Of a stretch of DNA of 64,000 nt, positions 35,391 to 47,500 are shown in pieces (position 1 is the first letter of the stretch; each line of letters opens with the position of its first letter). Source of the DNA: Actinernus sp. WN-2022. Taxonomy: Eukaryota; Cnidaria; Anthozoa; Actiniaria; Actinernidae. The notes under the pieces are model-generated. The model had not been told where the DNA came from, did no database searches, and was given only the letters and a program-made list of their open reading frames with translations. A program made the position numbers and the translations under genes. The stretch covers positions 33,871,971 through 33,935,970 of the forward strand of contig JAOWCC010001501.1 in assembly GCA_030867875.1 (NCBI GenBank). Reading direction: 5' to 3'.

Positions 35391-35399
35391 TAGCTGACG

Positions 35400-35547
35400 T
35401 CATAGCACGTGACCATTTGGCTTTGTTCTGGACGTTTCTAAAGGCTCGAGGACCTCAAAACAGTCCATGACAGACTTGCGACAGTAGTGGAAGAACAGCT
35501 CTTCTGCTTTCACTAAAACGATATTCAAATCGATCTTCATTGATAAA
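35400..35547 (-). CDS. Probable terminal exon of the TBC gene
   Basis: A strong pyrimidine-rich acceptor on the - strand (CTTTTCTTCTTTTTCAG, about 35548-35564) opens a frame encoding MKIDLNIVLVKAEELFF, HYCRKSVMDCFEVLEPL, and ending TKPNGHVL with TGA at 35402-35400. Short helical C-terminal segments with AEELF are common after TBC domains. Assignment rests on strand, position and acceptor; the linking exon is missing. Confidence 0.65.
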
Positions 35548-38500
35548 CTGAAAAAGAAGAAAAGACGAACGTATATGTGTGTGGAGAGAAAGGAAGGCAA
35601 ATGGTCATTATATCAAGGTTTGGTAAATGGAGTTCAATATAACAAAATATTTTCAATTTTGGAAAATTGCGCAATTGCCAGTATAGAGGGTGGTAAAATA
35701 ATGGGGGGGGGGGGGGGGGGTCTGATCACGTTTCACAGAAAATTAAATGCCCATTTCACGATTCCAGGATAATAAAATGGCCATTTCACAAGGAATAGAG
35801 CCTGCAAACGAGGTTGTCCGCGCCGCTTCCGGGATCAGCGTTATTTGAAAACTAAGAAGAAAGGCCATCGCGAATTTCGCACACTTCCCAGAAATCAATT
35901 AACGGTAAATTAATTGCTCTATTCTCATTTTATGAACACAAAGGCAATTCACGGAAATTAAACAAATCACGATTCACGGGCAAATAAACAGCCGTTTCAC
36001 CAAAATATAAATAGGCTAATCACGCTTCTCGAAAATACCCTTTATCACCCTCCACAGAGGAAAACGTGAAGAGCGCGAGGGAGAAAGGGAAAAATCCGAA
36101 GAGAAGAAAGGCCTCGGCCATTGAGAATCTCATTTCCATGCTCGATTTGGTTCAAATTTTCAACCTCCTCTCCGATTGGCTTATCATACTTTATCTTAGG
36201 CGCCACCGTGGACATTTGATATAACAACGATTCTTACTGGATCGGAAATGTAGGCACAGAAGCGAGGTAGATAACAGGGAAGTGAGGTTCTCCATGCCAG
36301 TGGCTCCTATTTTCTCCTTGTGTAACGATGAACGTATATGTGGCTACAAAGGAAGGGAATTGGTCATGTGAAAGCGTTTATGTTTCGGTTTGGTAATTGG
36401 AGTTGAAAAACTCGTTGAAAATTGTGCATTCCGCACTTCAGAAACAAGTATTGTTTATCCCGACTCGTCCCAGTCCAGGGTTCCCACATTTGCATGAAAA
36501 AATCCCCAACTTTTCACTGACCAAGAAGCATTTGTCACTGACCTCCAGCGAATGCTCGCATTTTTTCCAAATATTCAATCACTATTTTGGGACAGCAACA
36601 TTAAACAAAACAGCCCAACAATAAAAATTCCCTGGCTTTTCATTGAAGTTTGTGATTTCCCTGACCAAATCCGAAACTCCCTGACAATTCTCTGACCTTG
36701 AAAAAAAATTGTTTTTCCCTGGCCGTGGGAACCCTGCAGTCGTGCGCGTTTTACACATTGTTCCGCTTAAACTCCGAAATTGCTAGAGTGACTTTACTTA
36801 ACCCGTGAAATAGATAGTAGCGTATTACACACTATTACACTCTAATTCTTTTGTTCTCTTTTGTGTTTATCTTGGTATTACACACTAAGGGAAGCGTCAC
36901 ACATCGATTTTTCCACGAGAAACGTCCAGCGAAGTTTCTTTTTCAACCCCACCACCCCCCATAAGAAACGTCAGCGATTTATCGATATTTTTTTCAAAAG
37001 GCATACACCGCCTCTTTACATTCATGTCCGCCTTTTTATCCCAACTTGTCACAACCTCTAGGTCCCATTTGGTGGGAATGGAACGTTGAATTCATCGTGA
37101 AACCTTTGAATTCACTGCTATCTATGTCGGTGAGTTCTCAAAAACTTAGCCGGCTGTGGGACAACCGCAATCTGCCATTTATCTTCAGGAGTCTTTATAT
37201 CGCCGCGGAGATATGTGAGGTGATGTTTCTGAAAACCATCTATTTTTCCACGGAGAAACGTCACAGGTCAAAACCCCCCACCTCCAAACTTCGCTGGACG
37301 TTTCTCGTGGAAAATCGATATGTGACGCTTCCCTAACTAATAGTTTCTGTTTCACGGGTCAAGTAAAATCATTCTAATGGACCCTTTGCTCTTTACGTCA
37401 TAGTCGCCATGTTAGTGTACAGTTAACAATAGATTCTTCGTTAGCTTCTTTTGTTCTGTACACCAACATGCATGGCCGCCATACCCTTTGTCATTTGAAT
37501 CTCTGAGTTTCCGGGTAGGGTGGTTGAGTGCTGCGGCGCGATATGTGAGTTGAGTTTGTTGGTATCTCACCCGTGCTCTGAGTATTATTCTCCGGGTTCT
37601 CCGGTTTTCCTCCCTCCACAAAAACCAACACGCTAAATTCCAATTCGATCTGTGGATTAGCCGGGTCCTCACTTTGATCAGCCCCTATGGTTGTTTCAGG
37701 TCTCGTTAGAAATTCAGAGTGCCAGTCAAATCCCTTTGTTTAACGTTGTTTACCTATTAATAGTGTTGTAGACTCCCGAGACTTCGGTACACTTAAGGAA
37801 AAGCTCCCTGTGTTCTCTGAGAACTGCTAAACAGATGAATAGATCGAATGTGTACTCCTTGTCTGGACCAACCAACTCTGTGTGAAACTCGCCGCCTGCA
37901 GATTGGAACATGGTGTTACAAATTATTTCATATTTACACGACCTTCTTCAATAGGCCATTTTGACTATGTTGCGCACGCATAAGTAGAACAATAGACGCG
38001 AGCTGCTAAGACTCGTTCTGGTTCACCATTCTTTTGTTATTCAAAACAGATAGCCATTGTTCTAGCTGCGCGAGCAACATCGTCAAAATCTTTGTTTACG
38101 TTTTTTCCACATTAGCATACAACAAACTTCAAGCGACGTACATACAAACAAACAGAATCGATAAATCGAAAGAGATTGTCACACTGGATAATCACCGACA
38201 ATTTAAGAGTGATATGATAAATATATTTTGAGGAATGAGCGTTTAAAAATCTCAAAATTTACAAAGAATGTATGGCTGTCAGCAACTCTTGCCACCCAGC
38301 CTATTGTACAGTTTTGAAAAGTCAATTTCTCCGTAAATATTTAACATATCAATCGCCATTACTATGTTTAAAGTTTCTTTCAACTGATGTAGTCTGTTTG
38401 TAGCTTGAAGTTGAATTTATGCTAATGAGGCAAAAATGTAAACAACGCCGTCACCAAGGATTGGCCCATAGAGTCATGTTACTACAACTACTATAACTTT

Positions 38501-41500
38501 TCATTAGGACATTTGCATTATGGCCTCATTTTACTACAACTACCAGAATCCTTTTCAAATTATTTTTTCTCATTCAAATTTAACATCTCCTTTGGGAATT
38601 CCAAGCTAAGACAATGGTGCGAATTAGAGGAACAAGTATCCGCGCAAAGTTGTAGTGTATGACATCATCATGCAAATATCCTATTTTTCTTATTCAAATT
38701 CTTCAACTTCTGAGAATACCAAGACAATGGTCAATTATAGGAACAAAAGAGTCCGCGCAAAGATTTCTGGTAGTCAACCGACGTCATAGTGGAAATGGCC
38801 TATTGGAATGGGAAACCCCCACCCCACCCCTCTCCCACACTTCACCCTAACCTTTAATGGTTAATCATTAATAAAACGATGCATATCCAAGGGAGGGGTG
38901 GGTGGGTAGTTTCCCAGAAAGCAGGATTGAGCGGTTACTGCATAGGTTTGCATTTCGGTTTGCATGCCATTTCGATATCCAGCAACATTTGCAATAGAAC
39001 TAATTTGCTCCCCTCAATGTTGCCCAATACAAATCACCTGATCAAACCCTTGAGAACTGTTTATTTGTTTTTTTGATCCCACGGAAAAATGCATAAACTA
39101 CTCGAACTCCACGGCGCTTTCTCAGTGTAAGCATATTAATAATTCATTTTTTCGAATTTTCATACAAACCTTCTAAAACCTAACCCCCAAATTTGAAAAA
39201 AAACCTAACCATTTTAAATCCCAAATCATTAATAGAACGAGTCTAAATACACCTCAACTTAATGGGGAATTTAGCGAAGTTTTCAAGTGTTTTCAAGTGC
39301 ACTTTTGCTTTAACAATTTCAGGACATGCTTACACTGAGAAACCCCCAACTCCACTGACACAAAGCCCTAAGGCCCCTGGAGACATCAAGTGATCTGTAT
39401 TGGGACAACAACGGGTCTATTACACTATAAACATGTCAAATATTCCCCTTTCCGAGTGTTGAAGTATCTCTATAATCACTGTAAGTTTATTACGAAACGT
39501 TTCATGATCATGAAAATCGATTTTTTTTTTGCAGTTTCGAAACCTTTCAAGGAAACTGGATTGGCTTGTATCCATTTGTCACTAAGATACAAGAAATACA
39601 GTAAAAGCTTTACTTCTGCTAACTCCCGTTCCACGGTAGTTTTCACTTCTTTGCTCTGCTTTAATAAGTTGGCTTTTATGAACCCTTTCCTGGACACTTC
39701 TGTTGAGCTTTACTTCTGGTACAGTGTCTTCTTTCAAGCTCATTTCACTTTCTCTGCTAGTATTCGATGAGTTGATTGCGATATTCGCCATGTTTGTTTG
39801 TATTCTGTACGATGCGTGTCCCCTGTAACGATCCCAAGCGCCTTTGCGAGACCACCCTCGCCCCAATCCCCTACTCTTTTCCAAAGTGGCCAATACGGTA
39901 CGGCTACAGACTGGGCTGTATCTCCTTCCCATGCCGTACGCACTTTCATACCCATACGAAATGAACCATTAAAAATATACAATGAACACTGTGAAGTGCG
40001 CACTCTGATAGGTCGATAGCCATGATCTATTACAGTACAGATGCACAGATGACGTCATTTCGTTGCCAAAGTTCGCTAGTTATTATATACAACAAACATA
40101 TGTCATTTTGCCGTGGGTCTGTCCTCTTATAGATGCACAGATGACGTCACAACGTGACGAGAACAACAACACTCGACCGCGTCTCATGGTGTACTTCATC
40201 GTTCTCTTCGCGTTGTGACGTCATCTGTCTATCTATAAGAGAACAGACGCACGGCCAAATGACATATATTTGCTAAATAGAGTGGTTTTCGATTCAGTGT
40301 CGAAAGTAATAAGTGATTGCTTTGGTTTTTCGCTTGCTTAGCTTTTCTGTTAGCTGTGAAAAATGTTTTGTAATTAACATGGCCCAATCAAGTTCTAATT
40401 AAACAAAACATTGTCTTGGTCCGTCATGCAATACATTTTCGTTTTTGCGAGAGCTATACACGATTGCGTTTACTTTTCCTCCTGATTGGTTCAATTAAAA
40501 CCAATCACGAATGACTTCAGTTCGTGATTGGCTCATTGTGTTTTCACTTGCTCCCGTGATTGGTCCATTGCGGTTTTACTTGCTCATGATTGGCTCACTG
40601 CGTTTTTACTTGCTCATGATTGGCTCTGTATAAATTACTTTGGTTTTGGTTTTACGACACTCGATCAAAAACCGCTCTATACAATGTTCTTTCATTATTT
40701 CTGGTCAGGTACCTACCATCCTTTTCCCGTTCTTTTGATCTTTGCTTGTCCCTTTCTCTTTCAGCTTCCATTGACGATAACTCAAGGTGCTGACTGCTAA
40801 GAATTTCAAACAATTTCAGTGCCTCTTCGAAGCAAAATTCTCTCTTGAAGCCGAGGACAAGCCATCTAAATTAGAGAAAAGAGAAACACCCACTGAACAC
40901 CTGAGCTACTCTGCCACTGACAATCATTTCAATAGCGATCATGATTTTACACATAGTAAGTAGTATATATCCCTCCATATCGTAAATGCTATTCCAGGAA
41001 TGTTGCATGTTACCATAGTAACATAAGAGAATGATACTTTTTACCAAGTAACACACAGTTGCATGTTTATAAACATCGGGACCTGGTTGTTCAAAAAAGG
41101 GTAAGCGTTACCCCAGGTACATGTAGATTCGCTAACCTGAGGCTAAAATGAACATATTTAGCGCTTATTCAGGGATAAAGCTGCCCTTTCTTTGAACAGC
41201 TGGACCTTGGTGTAGGTTTCCATTCATCCCTTTTGTCATTACCAAAAACAACTATAACTACTCTGATTAGAAGAGTATAGCTTGAATTGGCCTCTTGCAG
41301 AAAACAGTTACGTGCTGATATAATACTTCACTAATGAATAAATTGAGCTCTTTATCCCCATGGGAAGGGAGTTGCGATTGATGCTGGATGGCAAGCTATC
41401 TTTAAAACGCTGTTTTAGAGAGATCGACAATCGATTAGAGGTGGAAAATAGCATTTACAAACAGGTTTTGCTAATAACACTACCGATCTCGTACAAATGC

Positions 41501-44500
41501 CTTTAAATATATGAATTACGATTTTTTTACCCAGTACAACCACATGACTTCATTTCTACAAAAGGCCCATTTGCGCATTTTCTATTCTTTAAAAAGTTGT
41601 ATGTGATGGGCAACAAATGGGGGAGATCTCTGAGAAAAAAATTGCTATCTCTGGCTATGGTTACTTCAACCTTTTCTGACGACGCACATGAAAAGCACCC
41701 TCAAGTGATATGGCACCTCATTAAATATCGCTGTCATTGTTATTATATAATTATCACCAACATCACCATAAACATCATCATCATTATCATCATCAGCGTC
41801 GCCATCAGCGTCATCATCAGCCGTCATCATCATCTCATCCATCCATCATCAGTCATCATCATCTCATCCATCCATCATCAGTCATCATCATCTCATCCAT
41901 CCATCATCAGTCATCATCATCTCATCCATCCATCATCAGTCATCGTCCTTCACATCCTCCTCCTCCATTCACCTCCATCCTCCTTCTCAATCTTCCCTCC
42001 ATCCTCCCTCTCTTCTCCCTCCCTCCATCCTCCTCCTCCTCCTCATCATTATAAAGTCCCTTTTGTTCATGGCACTAACATGCATATGACAACATACTTA
42101 CAATGTATGCACTACAAGCATTCCAGAATACATTACCTATGTACGAACAACAAGTCTCCCATGTCATTATCCCTGAAATGCCGTTCTAGCTGTTCATCCA
42201 TCCGCTTTAATAACTTCTGAACCAGTTCTGTAGGTAGAAATGTAACGGAGCTAGGTCATGGTAATGAAAAGGTAATTTGTAAGTTTTGTTTCCAATATAT
42301 GAAAGCGAATCAAAGAACATAAAGTATCACATCTTACACACGTAACGCACTGAAATGATTATATATGTTGCAGTACATTTTCGTTTTCAGTTAAAAAAAA
42401 TTCCAACTTATAAACTAGGTTTAGATCCCTTATTATGCTTATTACCAGGTGAATCCTAGCTCTAGGCTAGTGAAAACTCGTCGTTTACCTGTGAACTCTA
42501 AATTAGTTATTAGCCCTAAAAACCCTAAATTAGTAAGAACCCGTTGTTGACGGTTAGGTTTTTTTAATGTAGGGTGAAAAGTTAGACGAAAAGGCCAAAA
42601 CACAGGTTCATACAGCAGGCTGTCCACGCATTGGCAAGAAAGGTCTTAGTGCTTGCTTGTGCCCCCGTCGTCTAGCCTCGGGAACGGCAGACTATTATAT
42701 TGGCATGCTAAAGGCCATTTTTACAAAGTTAGGGAAAGGTTCCTCTTGGTTCGAACAGTTAGGAATAGGCAATCCTGCTTGTGATCAATCTGTGAAAGCT
42801 TACGTACGTTTTGTCGTCTCCGAGCAAGCTGAAGCAGCCATGCCAGTAGAAGAGACTGGTTTACCTACCACACGATTCCTAGAGTTCAGCGGCCTAAACA
42901 AGTATCCCGGATGAAGAGAGATGCCCAGCGTTTTCGATACCTCGATATAAATATTGAGAAACTTGACTGGGCGCGCGAGAGGGTGGCTTGAGGGTTTGAT
43001 GGCAAACAGGTTATTCGAACCATCTCTTAGAGTCTTTCCGCATATATGATTGAATATGAAACCCTTATTATCCCGTAGTAATACTATCTCGTGCGACAAG
43101 GTCAAAGCGAGATCTGAGCCACGATCGCCAGAATAGAAATAGAGGGCAAAGAAGGCTGCATTCCGAGCGAACAAGAATTGGAATTTTTGTTTTGCCGAGA
43201 ACAAAGGGTCCAATAGGTTGGAATTCAATGATGTGAGCAAAGATACCAGTTGATCAAATATGGCGTTAGCTTGTTTGGGAGTAACCCTTAAGCGCCTACA
43301 GCTTTACCTTCGGAAACTCAACATTCATGAGGGTGAAACGTTACATGGCTTTCGAAGTGGCTGTTCCATTACCCTTAAGCTGTTCATTAGGTGCTTCCTC
43401 GGAAAATATTGCCCAGCATGTTGGATGGAAATCCTTGGCCACTACACTCATGAAGACAGCCCAAGTTCTTGTGGATAAGGGCCCAGCCAACATTCTTGAA
43501 AAAGCAGGTGCTTCCTCCACAGACGCCAAGCCATCTGACGTTATGATAGTTGAACAGTACTCAACTGACAAGCTGTAGATCTCTCTCCCCTCTCTTTGCG
43601 GACAGCGCCATATGATTGGCATGCTATTATTTATTGCTTCTGTGATTTATCATTTTCTAAAATTCTCTTAGGGTTTAGGATTCGTTTTAGTTAGAGAGTT
43701 TAAGCACCGCGTTCTACGGCAACCAGGAAACGTCAACCCGCCGTCAAAATACGAAATAAATATATAAGAAAAGTGGAAAAGAATTCCAACGTTCACAACA
43801 AACGCGGATCTACTGAACTTCACGTAAAAACTGAAAATGTCAAGCAGGAAACGCGCGAAAATTGTGGTTATGTTTTCATTTCTGCCGTTCGCGGGAAAAA
43901 AGAACGCGATGCTTAATCTCTCTATTAGTGGCTCATTCACGGCAATATTTGTGTTCTGGATTGAGCATTACGTTGTGATACTCGAGAACCGTCCGTTAAG
44001 TACGGTCGAGATCCCCATATTTCATCGCAGGGTTGCTCTCCAGGGAGGCTGAGTGGAAGACATATAGTAATATGCATTCCAATCGGGTTCCCCGGGGAGA
44101 ACTGCCCGTGCACAATATTCCGGTTTATCCAGTTCGCTGACCGCGTCCATCCGGGTATTTGGCTCATAGGACTTAAATATTTCGGACAAGTCGAGTTTGG
44201 GAGCGACTCTCCCTCCCAGCCCCCCTTTAGAACAACGTTGCCTTACTCCAGGCTCCTCGGTCTTCGTACGGTCGAGATCCCATATCTCAGGGAGGCTGAG
44301 TGGGAGGCTGAGTGGAAGACATAGTACTATTTCAACTACAGTTGAACCTCTCTCAAAAACAAAGGTGCACCTCACCCTTCCTGCAATATTTATACCTATG
44401 AACCTCCGAAACGTTTTGAGTACTTCTGTGAAGAAAGTTTTGGTTTACAGAGAATACTCTATGTTCTATGTGTAAATTTGACCTTTCCTGACCCATGACT

Positions 44501-47500
44501 GCGTAAGTAAAAGCCTGGGTCGATTCCTGGGTTGACGTCATCTAATTAATTCGACTTTGTAATAATTTGAATAAATAATTTAAATGTTGACTAAAATAAC
44601 TATTTTCTTTACTGACAACTCGCAAACTGTGTATATATTCCCTATATATCGATGTTGTTGTGATAGAAAGGCGCCATGGAGAATACGGTAATGCATTAAT
44701 GGGATGACGTGTACTCAGTGATCGATCCAGGCTTTTACTTACGCGATCATGGATCAGGAAAGGTCAAATTTTCCTGACTTTCTAACAAGCATAGAACATT
44801 GAGTATTCTCTGTAAACCAAAACTTTCTTCAGAGATGTACTCAAAACGTTTCGGAGGTTGATAGGTATAAAAAACGCAGTAAGGGTTAGGTGCACTTTAA
44901 GACGAGGTTTCAAACGAAGTGATTTGACTGACTAGCTGTTACCTATTTTCCTCATCATTCCTGTTTCCAAAAAGTCACCCTTCACATGCTCCATGTAGCT
45001 AACGAAACAGCAGTAGGCTTCGGCTTCTGACTCCAGCACGACCAGGAATCTACTGAGGATGTCATTCATACCTTGGGCATACCCTACATCTAATAACATG
45101 GCAGAGACAAGTTTGTTAATTTGATACCACAACAACATGTGAAATCAAATAGGACATCATCATTTATTAAGTCAGTAAAGCCATAAGGCATCACATTAAC
45201 TATAAAATAATACTAATATATAAAAACTAAGCTATTTACAATCCTTATAGGAAATAATCTACTAAATTTAAAATGTCATCGAGCTATTTACAATAATATA
45301 AAAAATGGGTTAAAATATCTCTAAATAAATAAGTAAATAAATGAGAAATGAATAAATAATAAAATCTTAAATTCTATAATAAGTATCCTTAGTGAATAAG
45401 TTCAATGAGTTCACACTTGAATTTATCTAGGGATGAAATTGTAGCAATGTTTGTTGGAAGGCTATTCCAGTCCTTAGCGGTGCTAGGGAAAAAAAGAGTA
45501 CTTGATAAAGTCCATTGTGCTCTGTTGGATTTGGAGTTTGAGTTGCCTCTGCAACTGCCTCTTGTACGTGACTCATTAGAGAATTTTAGATACGATTTGC
45601 TGGCTATATCGATAATGTTATGAATAATCTTAAACATCATTATCAGACGAGATATCTGTCTTCTCTTTTCGAGAGGCTCTAGATCTAACTTATAAGTGGC
45701 CTACCGTTGTAATTCATTTTTTATGTGATTTGTTATTATTAATATTACTTCATACGTTAAGTAGATCTGTAATTATTTTTGGCAGAATATTATCAAAACT
45801 CTTCATCCAGTATATCAACTTCTAATAATGAACAATGGTATTCACTGAAGTGGAGGTGAATAGTATATGTAACTGCTTATTAACTGAGCGTGAAGTCTGT
45901 ACGGAGAAATATCAGACCGAGGTCTTTCTGTACAGAAAAGACCGAGGTCTGATATTGCTCTGTACAGACCGAGCAAGCAAGGTTATTTAAGTGGTTTGTT
46001 ATATGGCTCATTTACTGGTATTGTTTATAATGTTTGGTCACTTCCGGTTACAATCCATTTCCGGAATTGGGAGCGCGCGCGCGCGCGAACGTGCATTTTC
46101 CCGCCTTTTTCATTTTAGTTACGCGAAATGAAAGAGAAGAATCAAACAAAACATTGTCGACTTTTCAGGTCTCGTTAAAAGTTTACGACAGTATTCCAGC
46201 TTCTGAAGTGGTTAACATCTGAGATGAATCTTTTAAAATTTTCGTCTATAGAGTCTTCAAGAAAGCTGCTTGATCCGTGTTGGCGGCCACTCTCCAGTCT
46301 CGGATGTAATGTATAAACTCACTCTGCCTCTGGATTTAACTGATGAAGTTAAACTTAAAGACCATCTGCTGAGCACTGCACAAAGTCTGCAGGTACCTGA
46401 CCTTCAGTTCATTTCGAGTGCCATTTATCTTTGTTGTTTCTCTCTGGTAGTATGACTTTCACTGACTTAAAAAACTCTTTGTCCTACCTTTCGCGTTGCT
46501 CTTTATTTTCATTGTCTTGGCAAAACATTTTGTCGCTTTATTTCATCAGGGTAATATAACTCCACTCCGATAATGTTCGTCATCACTTATCCGTCTATAT
46601 ATGCCGAGAACAGTATCTTTTGTTTTATGGTAGCTCAGCGCTCTATTTTTGTATCTTTTGACAGTCGGTTTTATTTGTCATGCTTTAATTTTGTAGATTG
46701 TTCTCGGTAGCCCATTTGAAACTTGCGTCGTCGGTACATTATCCATCCACTTGTTTTTACACGAAGTTCTATGTCGCGTCCGGAGCACAAAGGCGTATTG
46801 ACCGTGGTCAAATATGGAGACATCTTCACCGGCTATTGACCAATCAGAATGCAAGAAGTAAAAGTGACAGAGCCATACAATAATTAACAATTATTCACCT
46901 CAGTGTCGGTATTTACCGAGCCGCTTGTTTTAGTATATACCACACTGCAGGTGAATAGCCAACACCAAATAGATATTTTATTTTCTGTAAAAATGAAAAA
47001 CATCTCGCGCGAGGTGATCGCTGCTTTGTTCGGAGGTGAAGAGACCAGTTTACGGTTCATTCGCAGTTGTACAAATCCTTTGTTTATTTGGTGGGTTGGC
47101 AGATGTTAGACAATGGTGGCCCGCCAGTTGAAACAAAAGACTTGAACAACTGCACATGAACCGTAATTATAAACTGGTCTTCACGTGTGAAGATATAAAT
47201 GATATAAATGATATCACAGGTGAAGTTATCACTTTTGAAAATATGACTTGCTTTCAAAGATTTCTAGCCTTTTTAGTAAGAGATTGAAACTGGTATTTCA
47301 TTGATAATTATATATTAAACAGAACATTGCATGGTCGCTTGGGGATACAGATTTTATCTTCTCCTGTTGATGAAATATCTTACTCGTTCACTGCGCTCAC
47401 TCATAAGATATTTCATCAATACTCGAAGATAAAATATGTATCCCCACACAGCCATGTAATATCCTCTCTAGTATATACCACACAGGGCCGTAGCATGCCC

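Larger units (their letters stand above)
31309..35399. other. Intergenic region between convergent genes
   Basis: No exon found. It holds a palindromic MITE at 31700-31815, another at 32640-32960, CCATCTTGG motifs at about 33470, 33617 and 33780, and at about 34125-34380 a repeat starting TAAAGTCTTTATTTAACGTC that could be a retroelement 3' end. A further hairpin is at 35305-35390. Confidence 0.5.
35548..40716. other. TBC intron(s) with MITEs; linking exon not located
   Basis: Contents: poly-G element 35686-36053, inverted element 36887-37335, shared repeat 37377-37503, SINE 37510-37738, an inverted pair near 39100/39330, and a palindrome near 40085-40255. A possible exon on the - strand near 39700-39745 (RESEMSLKEDTVPE) would need an alternative donor for the 40717 exon, and its exit phase does not match. 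Not accepted. Confidence 0.4.

Noticed and set aside
39323..39389. + strand exon candidate HAYTEKPPTPLTQSPK
   Set aside because: It lies in an inverted-repeat arm shared with 39100-39130 and has no partner exons of compatible phase.
40820..40955. + strand exon candidate encoding CLFEAKFSLEAEDKPSK with apparent splice sites
   Set aside because: The - strand of the same DNA gives WLVLGFKREFCFEEALKLF, the expected next piece of the TBC domain, with matching phase and an acceptor at 40866. The + reading is its shadow.
41597..42220. 207-residue His/Ser/Ile-rich protein
   Set aside because: Produced by ATC and CATC repeats; it overlaps the antisense of a genuine TBC exon at 42137-42227.
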